DNA from: Pomphorhynchus laevis
Lineage: Eukaryota; Acanthocephala; Palaeacanthocephala; Echinorhynchida; Pomphorhynchidae
Length of the DNA stretch: 64,000 nucleotides
Direction: 5' to 3'
Assembly: GCA_012934845.2 (NCBI GenBank)
Contig: WNNJ02000628.1
Span: 186,001-250,000, forward strand
Shown: one piece after another, positions 1 to 11,571 of the stretch
How positions within the stretch are numbered: the stretch's first letter is position 1
Layout: each line of letters opens with the position of its first letter
Notes under the pieces: model-generated
The model's input: only the letters and a program-made list of their open reading frames with translations
The model's database searches: none
What the model was told of the DNA's origin: nothing
Program-made: the position numbers and the translations under genes

Positions 1-97
1 TTGTATTAATTCGAATTAATTTGAATTGTTTGAATTAATTCGAATTGAATGAATTAATTTGAATTAATTCATTTGTAGTTGAATAAATACGAATTAA

Positions 98-420
98 ATG
101 AATAAATACGAAATTATTAATAATTATTTATCTTTATTTCTTATTTATATATAACATAAACTATGTACACTTAGTTATAAATTATTCCTCTCGGCTAAAT
201 TAAATTATTACTGAATTGCAAAAATAGAAGTTTTTAATATTTTCAATTATGCTTATTGGTTATCAATAGTTATTAAGACGTATTAAATTTAAAGATTTGC
301 AATACAATATTTTAATTTTTTTTTAGTTTGGAGCAGTAATGAATAAATACGAAATTATTAATAATTATTTATCTTTATTTCTTATTTATATATAACATAA
401 ACTATGTACACTTAGTTATA
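98..420. repeat. 82-bp direct repeat pair
   Basis: An AT-rich segment at 98-179 is repeated almost exactly at 339-420, 241 bases further on. The first 110 bases are themselves a loose array of GAATTAATT-like units. No coding signal is visible. It is probably a local tandem duplication. Confidence 0.75.
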
Positions 421-890
421 TGATCTGATTTGTTTATTTTATATCGCTTGCTTGCAAGTAATCTAAAAAATTTAAAAATAAAGTAATAATTTACAATTAA
501 TAATTATTTATTATTAATTTATTTTATTTAATAATTATCTACACAATAGTAGATAATTAAATAAAACAAGTAAATAATAAAAAACCAATAGACAAATAAA
601 TATAATAAATATATTAAATAACAACGTACATCAAAGTGAATGATAAGAGTAAACAAGTTATAAATACGAAATAAATGAAGACTAAATAAATGATATTTAA
701 ATGTACTTAAGTATGTATACGGTGTCTATGTTATGGCCATCGTATATTAGTACGACAAAATGTTGAAATTTAATTAAAAACAGATAAACCTTTTATTTAA
801 TAAATGCGAAAGGAATTCTTGCACAATTGCTGATTCGTTTCTATGCTTATTAATGTTTTCTTAAATATATTTTAATTTGTTATTAATTAG
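421..890. other. AT-rich stretch, no gene seen
   Basis: Low-complexity A/T sequence with short palindromes around 485-560. I see no open frame, RNA gene or transposon end. Confidence 0.5.
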
Positions 891-1075
891 TGGAGAAAGT
901 GAAGTAAAAAGTCATTTTATTTAAATATCGAATTTTCGATAGTCAACTGCTATCATCATTAGGATAAATTGTATTTATTCCTCGATGTGCTTATCCACAA
1001 TTTATCCTGATGATAGCAGTGGACTATTGAAAATTCGATATTTAAATAAAATGATTTTTTAGTTCACTCTCTCCA
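891..1075. mobile_element. Fold-back MITE with long terminal inverted repeats
   Basis: The two halves (about 891-970 and 996-1075) are near-perfect inverted copies. They begin TGGAGAAAGTGAA and end TTCACTCTCTCCA, leaving a spacer of roughly 25 bases. There is no coding capacity, so this is a non-autonomous DNA transposon-like fold-back. Its superfamily cannot be told from the sequence. Confidence 0.75.
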
Positions 1076-2558
1076 ATATTTAAAAATATAAACCAATAAG
1101 TGAACATTCCATTTAAAATATATAAACTTTAATTTTTCAACTAAATAACCTTTTAGTTATGTAAGTTGTATTTGTTTTATTTTCCCTAGCTATCAGCGTG
1201 CCATTTATTACTCGCGAGCATTGCGATATTACATACTTGCATGGAGCATTCGCTTATTTCAAAGACTGCCAAAGTATTGTTCTATTCTACAATACTGTTC
1301 TGACATCCTAAAAGAAGACAGTTGTCATCATATTATATATTGCTTAATTATGTCCAACACAATGCCGATGACCAGTATGTAAAGTTCTATTTGATTTTCG
1401 ATTCACGTGAAGTTATGCTTTTTTGGTTTTAATATTATTATAAACCGCACACATGAAGATTATGACGTGTGTTAATAATCAATTATTAGCATCATTTTAT
1501 TTTGTTTTATTTTAGAATTTAAATATACTTAGAATTTAGAATTAAGATAATTCTTAGATAGTTCGAAGATATAATTAGAATTTCTTGTAAAACATGTAAG
1601 CCAGACGCGAAAGAATGACGAATGCCGTTTCGTCATCACAATGACTTATCAGTACCAGATCTCTCCCACTACTGGATGCAGAGGAGGACTGGCAATTATC
1701 TCCTTAAATAATTAGAATTTAATTTATATTTAGTTTATATTTTTAATTTATAGCTATTAATTTTTGTATATTTTTTATTTATTATTTTTATTATTTATTA
1801 TGTTTCCGATTGCATATTTTCGTCCGAGTTTTAGTATTCGATCAGAATCAACTAGGGCTTTAAAAACAGAACAGTATCTTTTGTGATATAGACAAATGTA
1901 CCTATCTTTGTAACTAAAATAAAACAAAACTTGTTTACTACATTTTTGGATCAATATTAATATCTTAAACAATGCAGAATTGTTTTGAATCTACCCTTGT
2001 AATGTTATCATTGTTGTTGGGATTAAACATGTTCTATACAAAACGGCAGATTTATAATTTTTAAAGATTTCTCTTCAATTTTTGCTAATACTTTGTATAA
2101 TATCCATATAAATTTTATTCTTTAATTTACTTTGTTTATTAAGTAAATGTATTATTTAAATATTATATATTTAACTTTATTTACTATATTTTAGTCGTTG
2201 TCTTTCCAATGGGTTTGTATGCATCGCTTCAGTTAACGTCGTTCCTATCTCAGCTAATATTGGTACGGTTTCAAACTTTAATAAATATTTTGTTTTAAAA
2301 GTTTTTAGTGTTTATAATTTAGTGTTTATCTTCGTGTCTAATATAAAAGTCTGCAGTTGTTGAATATTTGTTGAATTTATCTTTATTTTTCTTGAATTTT
2401 TAATATAGTTATATTTGATATAGTTATTATCATTTAATTTATTACTTTATATAGTTTGTAATTACTCAAATCTTTATAATTTGTTGATCTAATTTTCTAT
2501 CTGTAAACTGATAGGAGTAAAACAGTAAAAGATACCTTTAATTTCAGAGAACTGACTC
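1076..2558. other. Intergenic, mostly featureless
   Basis: AT-rich sequence. Apart from the MITE fragment at 1584-1693 I see no coding region. The short open frame on the minus strand around 1775-1972 has no recognisable content and looks accidental. Confidence 0.45.
1584..1693. mobile_element. Truncated copy of the palindromic MITE at 39.1 kb
   Basis: About 110 bases starting CTTGTAAAACATGTAAGCC match one arm of the large palindrome at 39128-39443, including the core GCCGTTTCGTCATCACAATG. Only one arm is present, so it is a partial copy. Confidence 0.75.
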
Positions 2559-2740
2559 CGAAATTAAAACCTCGTACGATAGCTGGAAAATGTTTACTAC
2601 CACCTCATGGACAAATAGATAGCGACTAATGTGGACTATTGACTTTTTTGTGCTACTTTGAATTGTTTTTTATTTTCACATTAAAAATAATCCTTGATAA
2701 TGGTGTGCCCACGTGCCATCTAAATATTCAATTAAAAATT
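2559..2740 (+). repeat. Dispersed repeat, copy 1 (exon-like)
   Basis: This 182-base segment recurs at 17859-18041 on the same strand with few differences. Just upstream is a good splice acceptor (ATTTCAG at 2541-2547). It is followed by about 26 open codons (including [18 protein letters not shown]) and a stop, then a non-coding tail with AATAAAA-like sequence. It could be a duplicated terminal exon plus 3' UTR or a transposon fragment. The protein is not recognised. Confidence 0.6.
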
Positions 2741-3234
2741 GCATAGTAAATAATAGTTTCTTCATCTGATTTACAATATGGTAAAATTATGACTTTAGAG
2801 AATATAAAAATGGTTGCATTTGTTATTGAATTATCAAATCAAACTAAAGAATATTTTCATTTAATATATTTAACTTATTGGATTTATAAATTTGATGAAA
2901 TAGATTCTGTCAGATCACTTGATGCTATTTAAGATAACATACAATAGCATGTTCACAAATGATACTAGGTATTTCGTAATAAAAATGTGTTAAAATTGAT
3001 ATCATAATTTATACAGAATAAAAAAAAGACCTGAATTCTTCCAGATAGCAAAACCCAAACAATTAAAAAATTAATGTTTAGTAATATTTTATAATATTAA
3101 AATAAATATTTAAATAATATTTTCAATTATTTTAAAATCGACTCTGCATATTTCATTTAATCTTTTATTTAAACTTCTTCTCCTTGAAAATCCATGAAAC
3201 TTTGATACACTAAAGTTATTTATTAATCTTGCAG
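2741..3234. other. AT-rich, no gene seen
   Basis: No recognisable feature. It may be intronic if the flanking exon-like segments belong to a gene. Confidence 0.4.
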
Positions 3235-3368
3235 CCTTACACGAATAAGTTTACAGTTCAAATCCGACCCATCATAACAAAAATCCTTATTCATCAACGA
3301 GAAATTCTTCGAGCGATCGCCTTATGTGAACTGCTGCTATTTCCTATTTTAATATTCTGTGCATTTAC
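3235..3368 (+). CDS. Possible internal exon, membrane-helix type
   Basis: An acceptor (ATTAATCTTGCAG) opens a 134-base open segment that ends at a strong donor (GTAAGAT). The 44 codons start PYTNKFTVQIRP and end in a hydrophobic run (LLLFPILIFCAF) preceded by basic and polar residues, as in the first membrane helix of a transporter. An ABCA-type transporter N terminus would look like this, but that is only a resemblance. I found no partner exon, so this may be a remnant. Confidence 0.3.
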
Positions 3369-4309
3369 GTAAGATCGCCTATACCTTGCATTCCATTACT
3401 GTAATTACAATTTGTATTTAGAAAACGGGCAGCGTTATTTACACCTATTGGATACTATAATTTTATACGCTTGAGATATAACTCAAAGAGAAATCCCTAT
3501 ACTAGGTAATTTTCGGATTAAATGCTTCATACTGTTTTGTTTATCAAATTGCATAGTTTAAATTTATTAAATCTCATAAGGTTTTTGAAATTATTAAAAA
3601 TGCATATATTTTTTATAATTAAATAACTTTTGACGGTTTAGGATTATTAAGTAATTTTAAGTATATCTTTTCAGAGTTGTATACTGGAATTTGATTCAAG
3701 AAAATTTAAAGCTAAATACATAATCATAAAAGATTTCTACCTTGCATTATAGTGGAGATATTGACTTTTATAAGTAAATATTAAATTTATTTTTTATCAA
3801 TTGTATCTACATTTAATTCAAAATTTTATATTTCTACTTTTATTAATTGAAAGACACAGAGAATTAGTCCCTTCTTCATGTGCACATATGATCAGCACAT
3901 TCATGCTTCTATCTCAAGAAAATCGGCGAAATACTGAATACCCAAGCTGTTTATTGATTTAACGCTTCACTTAATTTTATTGATTAACCGATTTTATTTA
4001 CTTAGTCAATTTTATTGATTTAATTATACACGAAATCCTTGTTGTAAATAATTGAACGATACTAAGTAGAAGGAAATACAATTTAATAACGAACAATACA
4101 ATTTAACAAACATTTTAACTCAATTTTTAAATGAATACAAGATTTTTATAGACAAATACCAACTTTAATAAATACTGCAAACAGGTGACTGATAATCGGA
4201 AAGAATTTGCTACAACTTTTATTTACTGAAACAAACAGGAACCTGATATAAGGCTAGTTACCTTATATTAAGGCTAGTGCACTTAATGATTTGATTTCAG
4301 AGTTTTACT
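3369..4309. other. AT-rich, no gene seen
   Basis: No exon or transposon end stands out in this stretch. Confidence 0.4.
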
Positions 4310-4442
4310 CAAGTACTGTTGAAATTGTGCAGCTACAGAGCAACACCGATGAGACCACCCTGTAGCGATGAGTAGACTAAGATCGAAACGGCCCATTGGG
4401 GAGGCAAGGCGTCTGTGGTAGGCGCATTCCTGGTTAAGCTTC
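4310..4442. mobile_element. Half copy of the MITE at 25.1-25.4 kb
   Basis: The segment ends with GTCTGTGGTAGGCGCATTCC followed by TGGTTAAGCTT. That is the terminal inverted repeat of the element at 25128-25377, and the adjoining body sequence also matches. Only one terminus is present. Confidence 0.65.
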
Positions 4443-5692
4443 CCGACCGAATTTTTAAAAAGCATGCAGGTTAAAGCTTTCCTGTTTGTGTCAGTAAATA
4501 AAACTTTAATAAATTTCAATATTTATTCAATTTTAGTTAAATAATTAAATAGTTGAGATTTTTGGAGTTGATAATATATATTTACTAATTTTAGAGTTGA
4601 TAATATATAGTTTATAGTATATATTTACTTTCGAAAAGAAAACATAATATTTTCCTAATAAGTAAAGGAAAACGGAATTATAAAATTAATAATTTATTTT
4701 CTCAAGTTTGCACACTAAATGCACAATTAATCATTATATATTTAAATAATTATAACTGATTTTAGCTCTACATGCAAACATTTGTTTCCTAGAATAAAAA
4801 TTAGAAAGCAAATAACAGTGCGATAATTAGATGATAATAAAATATTAACAATATTAAAATAACATTATGGAAAACATCACCTAAATAACTTAATAAACGT
4901 ATAATTGAAAAAGCACACTAAAGTTGTGAATCTACAAGCATAAAAATGAATGGATACACTAACACAAAGGTGTATATTGAAAACTCCGGCTGTATAAAAG
5001 CAATTACCCTTCATCTATGGAATGTCATTATATCTGTGGGGTAAAAGTTAGAATTACGGAAAGTCCTCTATAAGTTAATAATAATTTTGTGTTTATAATA
5101 AAGCACAATGTGTAAAGTGTATTACTGAACTGCACACGTTAGTAAACATCGAATGCGTCCGGCTGTATCAGTCTGTAATCGGGATCACATAAATAAAATC
5201 CACTGTGTATCAAAATTTTACAAACGCAACAAGAGAGCATATTCACTTAATGTTCATATTCACTTAAGGTTTATCTTATACCTGAGATTATCTAATCTTA
5301 CGTCATAATCCTACGTAAAATTATTAACAATTAATTTTCTTCAAATCAAGTCCTTAAAAATTACAAAAATTTTATAATTAAATATTTATCATAATTAACT
5401 ATCCTATATTTTATCTCAAATATAATATTAATAAACATATTAATATTACATAAATTAAATATAATTAATATTAAATCTTATGCTAATCGACAAATCTAAT
5501 GCTATTTAACAAAATCCAAACTTTTATAATTTTAAAAATTATAACTAATTAAATATTATAATTATAATTAATATTAATTAATTAAATATTATAATTAATT
5601 AATTGTAATTATTTGTTTTTGATAGAGCAAATTATTTAATTATTTACTCCCAAATGAAAGTAAATCGTGGAGGATAACTAACGTTCACGATT
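4443..5692. other. AT-rich, no gene seen
   Basis: The part at 4930-5240 is slightly less AT-rich but has no long open frame. From 5320 to 5640 it is dominated by AATTAATATT-type simple sequence. Confidence 0.4.
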
Positions 5693-5870
5693 TTAATTTA
5701 GAGAAACAGTGTCTTCCTTAATGAACTTAGCGCGTATAAAGATTAATACACCCGCCTGTCCGTCACAAATCAAGTCGTATGGAAACTCGATTCTAGATTT
5801 TATATCGAATAGACTTTGACATTGCATTTTTACACTGCTATAATTTCTTAGAAGAAACTCGGTAACGGAT
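5693..5870 (-). CDS. Possible terminal exon, unknown protein
   Basis: On the minus strand an acceptor (GCGATTTCAG) precedes 59 open codons ending in a stop at 5693. The peptide (SVTEFLLRNYSSVKMQC..., then RIEFPYDLICDGQAG) has a natural amino-acid composition unlike the AT-rich noise around it. I do not recognise it. It may be the last exon of a gene or a relic. The next exon upstream was not found. Confidence 0.3.
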
Positions 5871-6162
5871 CTGAAATCGCGATACAAACTTCTTTCATTT
5901 TCTGTGTGATTCGTTTGAAAAAATGACCGATGAATTTAAATAATAAGATTTGTGTTAATAAATAGTTAGTGCATGATCGAATGACGACACTAAAAGATAT
6001 GACACAGTCTTGTAATTCGATATTTTCGGATGATAGTATTTAAGTTCTATAACAAATTAAAAATATTAATTACAGTAATTAAAAGTCTTGTTGTAGTTGG
6101 CTTTGTTTAGATCAATCTAATATCGACCGTTTTCACATACAGAGTTATGTATATGTTATATA

Positions 6163-6517
6163 TAGACAGTCCTGGTTGAAACACACCTAGAAATTAAATT
6201 ATTGATCCTCTAAGAATTCCAGGCGGCGGTGCTTCCTTTCTTGTCTATTTTATTAATCAATTAAAAATCCCGTTGATGTATATTACATTTAAAATAATTC
6301 ACTGCATTGCATTGACTTCGAAAGCGCAAACTACGACATGCAATTAACATATAGTGAATTCTTTCTGCTTTAATCTATATGTGTATACATTGTATTGCTG
6401 CAACTGGTGAGGCTTCTCAAAGCCTCATTTATTTTTTTTGGCCTCTGAGGATCCCAGGTAGCCGTGCTATTTCCTTTGGTTTATATATTGTGAAAATATC
6501 ATTTCACATTTGATTAG
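6163..6517. repeat. Direct repeat flanking the LINE, left copy
   Basis: About 355 bases starting TAGACAGTCCTGGTTGAA recur at 10346-10708 in the same orientation, on the other side of the LINE. Inside are two diverged sub-repeats about 240 bases apart (AATTCCAGGCGGCGGTGCTT and GATCCCAGGTAGCCGTGCTA). There is also a small inverted repeat of the GAGGCTT..AAGCCTC type. No protein is encoded. Confidence 0.8.
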
Positions 6518-6613
6518 CAGCTTTTTTAGGTGTTTTATAATAATACAAATTTATTTAACGTGGCAAATGCGTCAGCTGAGCGCTTACAAGTCCACTAACA
6601 AAAAATGAAAAAG

Positions 6614-7282
6614 TCAAGCAGATAAATTGTTTAAATGGGATCGGATTTGGCGTTTGAAGCACGGCAGGGAAGTTGATTGGCGTATATGAATGGGCAGATG
6701 ATTCCATGATAGAGGAGCAGCCACCAGGAAGGAGCGGAGTCCAAAGAAGGTAGAGTAGTTTTGAACATGTAAAAGAAAGGAATTACAAGAACGCAAAGAA
6801 CAGTAAACAGGACGAGAATTATCAAGAAAAGGAAGGTTGAGAAATGAAGGGGTATGAAAAGTTACAAGGCGGAAAGTAACGATAAGAAGACGAATTTGAA
6901 AACGACAATAAATTGTAGGCAAATCGAGTGAAGCAAGATGGTAGGATGTATGATCAAAACGACAAAGACGGAGGAGAATTCGGACGGCTGCGTTGACGAT
7001 GCGTTGTAGTGGAAGAAGAGTGGATTTAGGTGAGTTGGAAAATAGACTAAGACAATAATCGAGTCTAGAAAAAAGAAGAGAAGATATGAGAGTCATACAA
7101 GAAGGGAAATCGATCAATCTACGAACTTGACGGAGGTTGCGGAGTATCAAGGATGATGAGCGTACTTTATCTCTAACGAAAGGTTTAAGTGAAAGTCGGT
7201 TGTCAAAATGGAAACCTAGGAAAACGAGATTATCAACGATAGGAAGAATTGTAGAATTTAATGATACGGTGAGATGTTCCAA
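6614..7282 (-). pseudogene. LINE ORF2, C-terminal part
   Basis: 222 codons covering the end of the LINE polymerase protein, after the RT fingers and palm: FLGFHFDNRLSLKPF, LDYCLSLFSNSP, LQRIVNAAVRIL and WNHLPIHI, ending NNLSA. This is the conserved tail of CR1/L2/Daphne-type ORF2 proteins. It is out of frame with the RT part upstream. Confidence 0.8.
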
Positions 7283-7304
7283 ACCGAGGCGTCGAGGTAG
7301 GATC

Positions 7305-7823
7305 CTACATAATTTTGGATTTATCAGGATTCAGAGAAAGGCGAAGGGAAAAAAGATAATTGGCAATCGAGACAAGACAGTCGGAAGCAGAAACACTAAG
7401 ATCGTGTATATGATAAACAGATACATGAGCATAGATGAGAATGTCATCAGCATGTTGCATAACATGGAAGTTAAATGTATGAGAAATCGAAGACAAATCA
7501 CCGAGAAGAACGAAAAGCATAGGGTATAATATGGAGCCTTGTGGAACACCGGAAGGGATGGACGAATGATGAGAGAGAACAGTTAGAATAGGCGTGAAAT
7601 GTACGAATGATAGATATGAAGAAAACCATGATACAGTGGGTAAAGAGAATCCATAATCATGACAAAGGCGATGGAGAAGAATCGAGTGATCGACAATGTC
7701 AAAAGCAGATGATAGATCAAGAGAAACTACGACACTACATAATTTATGATCGCGCGATATGAGTAAGTCGTTATAAACTGAGGAAAATGTATGTATTAAC
7801 TTGCTTGAGAACGATACGCTCAA
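7305..7823 (-). pseudogene. LINE ORF2, RT catalytic part
   Basis: This contains the RT palm: SLDLSSAFDIVDHSILLHRL (motif A), GVPQGSILYPMLFVL (motif B) and HADDILIYAHVS (motif C, Y replaced by H), then LNPDKSKIM. It is one segment of the broken LINE ORF2. Confidence 0.85.
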
Positions 7824-8439
7824 GGAGTTTAGAGAGGGTTAGAAGAAGGGAGATAGGACGGTTCCAGATGAAAGGAAATGTACGGCTACGGATGGACGAG
7901 TTGAACAATGTGGTTAGGAAGGGTGAGATAGAGGAGCAGATATTTTTAAGCAAGTGAGTGGGAATTGGGTCAGAAGGAGAGGTTTTATTAGGTAATGACA
8001 GCAGAACCGAAGAAACTTCATCAGACGAAACGGGAAGAAGGTGGAATAGTTCTGGGAGGGAAGTATTTAAAGAGAAGAGTGGGTACAAGTGGGCTACGGG
8101 TAGTAGGGAAAGTAAATTAGATAGCTTAGTTTGTAGATAAAAAGAAAATTCAGCAGGATTTATATTACAAGAAGTAGATGATCGTGAAATAATTGAGTTT
8201 AAGATTTTCCAATGAGATTTAGAGTTGGAAGATGACTCGAGTTGATTTCGCCAAAAGAGAGTACGTTTAGTACGTATAAGAATGAGATGTGAACGGCGTA
8301 GAGAAAAGTAGGAATCACGGAGATTTGGAGAGAGTGAGTTGGGAGAACGTTTAAGAAAGCGATTATATACAGGAAAAAATTGACAAAGTCGACGCTTAAA
8401 AAGACTACAGTCAGAATCGAACCAGAGAGCATGGCGCAA
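7771..8439 (-). pseudogene. LINE ORF2, region between endonuclease and RT
   Basis: It contains WFDSDCSLFKRRL, PNKTSPSDPIPTHLLKNI and NRPISLLLTLSKLLERIVL, which are the linker and RT fingers of this LINE class. It is one segment of the broken ORF2 and overlaps its neighbours in other frames. Confidence 0.75.
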
Positions 8440-9592
8440 GCGCTGAGAACGTCGGAGTCGACTAAACAGAAGGTTACTGAGGATCGACGTAAGTTCAGAA
8501 TCAAACAGAATTCAGAGATCATCGGGAGAGAGATAGTTAAGAGGAAGTGAATATAGTGAAGAATTGAGTAAGGCTGTGCAGAGAATAGGGATATCGAGAA
8601 GTTTCTAGGATTGACTTGGTGTGGATAATGATGGAGACGGAGAAGGAGGATGGGGACGAGTAAGAATAAGAGTGACATGGAAATGATCGGACAAACCAGG
8701 ATCAGTAATTGACAAGGAGGTATAGTCATTGAAGTATTTAGGAACAGCAATGATGTAGAGAGCACCGCCGAAAATATGAGTTGGGCTTGTTGAAAGTAAT
8801 TTACAGTTAAAATTAGAAAAAAAATAGTTAAAGTGATAGAGTCAGAGTCAGCCGGGCGATCAAGACGAATGTTAAAGTCACCGAGAACAAATGAAGAAGT
8901 ATAAGACAATGAACAGTGAGAAAGAAGATCTGAAAGCTCGCTAAAGAACCTTCGTGAGAGGGCAGCTGTGCCTGGACGGTATACAATCACAAGTTCAAGA
9001 GGGAAGGAGTTGATGATCTGCATATTAGCAATTCGAAAGAAGTGCAATGGATGTTAGCATTAATTTTACGTAGAGACGTTGGGTGACGAGCATTGGCGAC
9101 GATACCGTCATGGTTAGATGCAGTATATGTGGAAGAGATAATTGGACGAGCTGATTCAACTGAAGAACAACCAGAGCAACATAGACGACGAATAGCAAGA
9201 TCTTTGGAGTCAGAGTGCCAGGATTCGGTAATGCAGAGAATATCGATAGATAATTGATCGAAGATATCGAGAAGCATATCAGCTTTATGAAGAATGAAGC
9301 GAGTGTTAAAAAGACTAAGACGAAAAGTATGTTCAAGAGCGAGATCGACTAGCAAAAAAGACTGGGGGAGAGACGGGACGCCATCGGATTTTTGGCCTCG
9401 TGCGTAAAACGTGAAAATTTCTGTTGATTTTACGGATTGATAGAGATGACTCACCGTTTGTTTCACGTCGATGTTTCTCAATGCGAGCTGAATTGAGTTG
9501 GGCAATATTATAAAGAGAGCGGTCAGGAAAGATACGACAAGTATATGAAGTGGTATGAAGTTTAAAACGTTGGGAGAGTACCGAAGAGGCAT
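8199..9592 (-). pseudogene. LINE ORF2, APE endonuclease part
   Basis: Two overlapping frames (8987-9592 and 8199-9047) carry the apurinic-endonuclease-like domain. LSIDILCITESWHSDSKD is in the first. ELVIVYRPG and FVLGDFNIRLDRPAD, the GDFN catalytic block, are in the second. The domain cuts the target DNA in live relatives. This copy is split between frames. Confidence 0.8.
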
Positions 9593-9938
9593 GTGAACTA
9601 TGTCGGAAAACGATTTTTAAGAGTGGAGGACTGAGATGATTGGATTTAGTGGATTTGTTTAAACGAATAAAGGATACAGGAGCGATATTATTGAAGAGTG
9701 ATAGGTTATCATCAGGAAGAATAATTGCTAGGGTAGACCTGAAAGCAGATACATCATCATCGAGGCGAGATTGTGGAGAAGCAGATTCGGAAAGCTTTAA
9801 GTTTGATATGATTATACAGCGATCGCGCGAAGGAAAACGATTTCGTGGAAGTGGTGGACGGACAGAGCTGGTAGGAGTCGAGGTAGATGAGCAGATAGAA
9901 GTGGAAATGACAGGGGTGCTTGATAAAGAATTAATATT

Positions 9939-10200
9939 GGTTGGAGCAAGTGTGACAGGAGCGGGGTGTTGAATCGGTTGATCAGAGATGTGACTGGATA
10001 TGATTTTGAATGAAGGTTGTAAATTATTTGGAAGTGATACGTGGGAGGTAGAGCAGGAGAATTAAGATGGGTTGGAGCAAGTGTGACAGGAATGGAGTGT
10101 TGAATCGGTTGATTGGAGATGTTACTGGAAATGATTTTGATGGAAGGATGTATATTATTGGAAAGTGATACGTGAGATGTAGAGTAAGGAGAATTAAGAT
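9939..10200. repeat. Two 131-bp tandem units in the LINE leader
   Basis: A unit starting GGTTGGAGCAAGTGTGACAG is present at 9939-10068 and again at 10069-10200, with a third partial start near 10201. The units lie at the 5' end of the LINE. On the minus strand they are open and would give a repetitive, proline- and serine-rich peptide. Confidence 0.75.
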
Positions 10201-10345
10201 AAGTTGGATCATGTATAGTATATTTTTCATTTGCATGCATTGTAGGTGCTGCAACTGATTAGGCTTATCAAAGCCGAAACGGTATGTCGTTCTTCAGTGC
10301 AGAAACATGAAATCTCTTTGTATAGAGAGAAGCAGATAGGTGTAA

Positions 10346-10708
10346 TAGACAGTCCTGGTTGAATCAAATCTCTAATTTATTTTAATATCTTTGAGGATTC
10401 CAGGTGGTGCTTCCTTTCTTGTTTATTTTATCGATCAATTAATAATCCGTTGATGTATATTACATTTAAAAGAATTCACTGCATTATATTGACTTCGAAA
10501 GCGAAACTACGTCATGCAATTAGCATATAGTGAATTCTTTCTGCTTTAATCCACATATATAGTATGTTTTTCATGTGTATTCATTGTATTGCTGCAACTG
10601 ATGAGGCTTTTCAAAGCCTCATTTATTTTTTGGTCTTTGAGGATCCCAGGCAGCGGTGCTATTTTCTTTGGTTTATGTATTGTGAAAATATCATTTCACA
10701 TTTGATTA
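10346..10708. repeat. Direct repeat flanking the LINE, right copy
   Basis: Right-hand partner of 6163-6517, about 85-90 percent identical by eye and in the same orientation. A third, shorter relative (GCTGCAACTGATTAGGCTTA) sits at 10245-10290. Confidence 0.8.
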
Positions 10709-10969
10709 ACTTATCATTTGACAACATTATGGTAATGATTTACATTTACTTTGTCAGTTCAAAGCATCGTCCATTTATATTTTTTCATATTTTAAGAAAA
10801 GACTTGGTCCTTTTACTTCGACACATCTCCAATACACTTTGCCTCTTTGATATAACACTTGCTCACTGTTAGTAATTTTATTAACCTTTGCATAATACTT
10901 CGTCGCTATTGAACAACAATTCACCACCTTACATTCCCTTATTCACTTTGCATAACAAAGTAAATAACA

Positions 10970-11164
10970 TTGTATGCTGTAATATTCTACAAGCGAAAAT
11001 TTGTTGCTTCACATGATAATTTGGCCCGTGATCAAACGTCGAAAGTAGCAGCTAATTTGCTGTTATTTGTCTTGGTTGAAGAATATATTCCGGATGAGCA
11101 TCCAAAGAAGGAAGGATCAGCACCTTTGTTAAAAGCTGCCAAGGTCCCTTTTTGCATTTTATAG
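10970..11164 (+). pseudogene. Unrecognised coding remnant
   Basis: 64 codons including KFVASHDNLARDQTSKVAAN and EYIPDEHPKKEG, ending in a stop at 11162-11164. The composition is that of a real protein rather than AT-rich noise. The next 130 bases continue with protein-like but interrupted frames. I cannot name the protein. It lies 400 bases upstream of the intronless gene and may be a decayed relative of something nearby. Confidence 0.35.
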
Positions 11165-11571
11165 CAGAAAATATATGCAAATAAAGAGCCAAAATGACGA
11201 TGAAGCAGTGAAAGAACTTACTTTCTTCTATTAGAAGCTGCTGCGAGAATGTAACTTCAGTAAATTTGAATTCGCACGTTGATACAAAATTGCTACAAAC
11301 TGTTACGCGAATGTGATAAAGTGTTATGCCAAAGTAAAGAAAATTTATGCAAATCCATTACTAAATAAAGTCAATCCGGTCACGTAATTGTTAATCTTAT
11401 ATACTACGCGAACCTAGTGATTGATTTTGAATATTGATTTGACCTATTGATTAGGTCAATATTGATTATTCGACCTATTGATTTTGAATATTTGGCGCTA
11501 AAATATACGACCGAGATGTTGAATTATTAAAATTTTAATATTAATTTTGATAAACGCAGCAACTTAAACAC

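Larger units (their letters stand above)
6600..10240 (-). mobile_element. CR1/L2-type LINE, broken
   Basis: Reading the minus strand from about 10240 down to 6600, the pieces follow LINE order. First comes a 5' leader with tandem repeats. Next is an APE-type endonuclease (ITESWHSD near 9230, GDFNIRLD near 8880). Then comes a reverse transcriptase, with its N-terminal part near 7800-8440, a DLSSAFDIVDHSILL block near 7700, VPQGSILYPMLF near 7540 and HADDILIY near 7440. Last is the C-terminal region typical of CR1/L2 elements (LDYCLSLF, WNHLPIHI, 6614-7282). The coding parts lie in at least five overlapping frames, so it is an inactive copy. The catalytic YADD has become HADD. A fragment of a related copy is at 50893-51239. 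Confidence 0.85.

Noticed and set aside
7137-7529. Plus-strand open frame of 130 codons
   Set aside because: It is the reverse side of the LINE RT region, whose minus-strand translation has clear RT motifs. The plus frame has no family resemblance.
9640-9972. Plus-strand open frame of 110 codons
   Set aside because: Antisense of the LINE 5' part. Open because of base composition.
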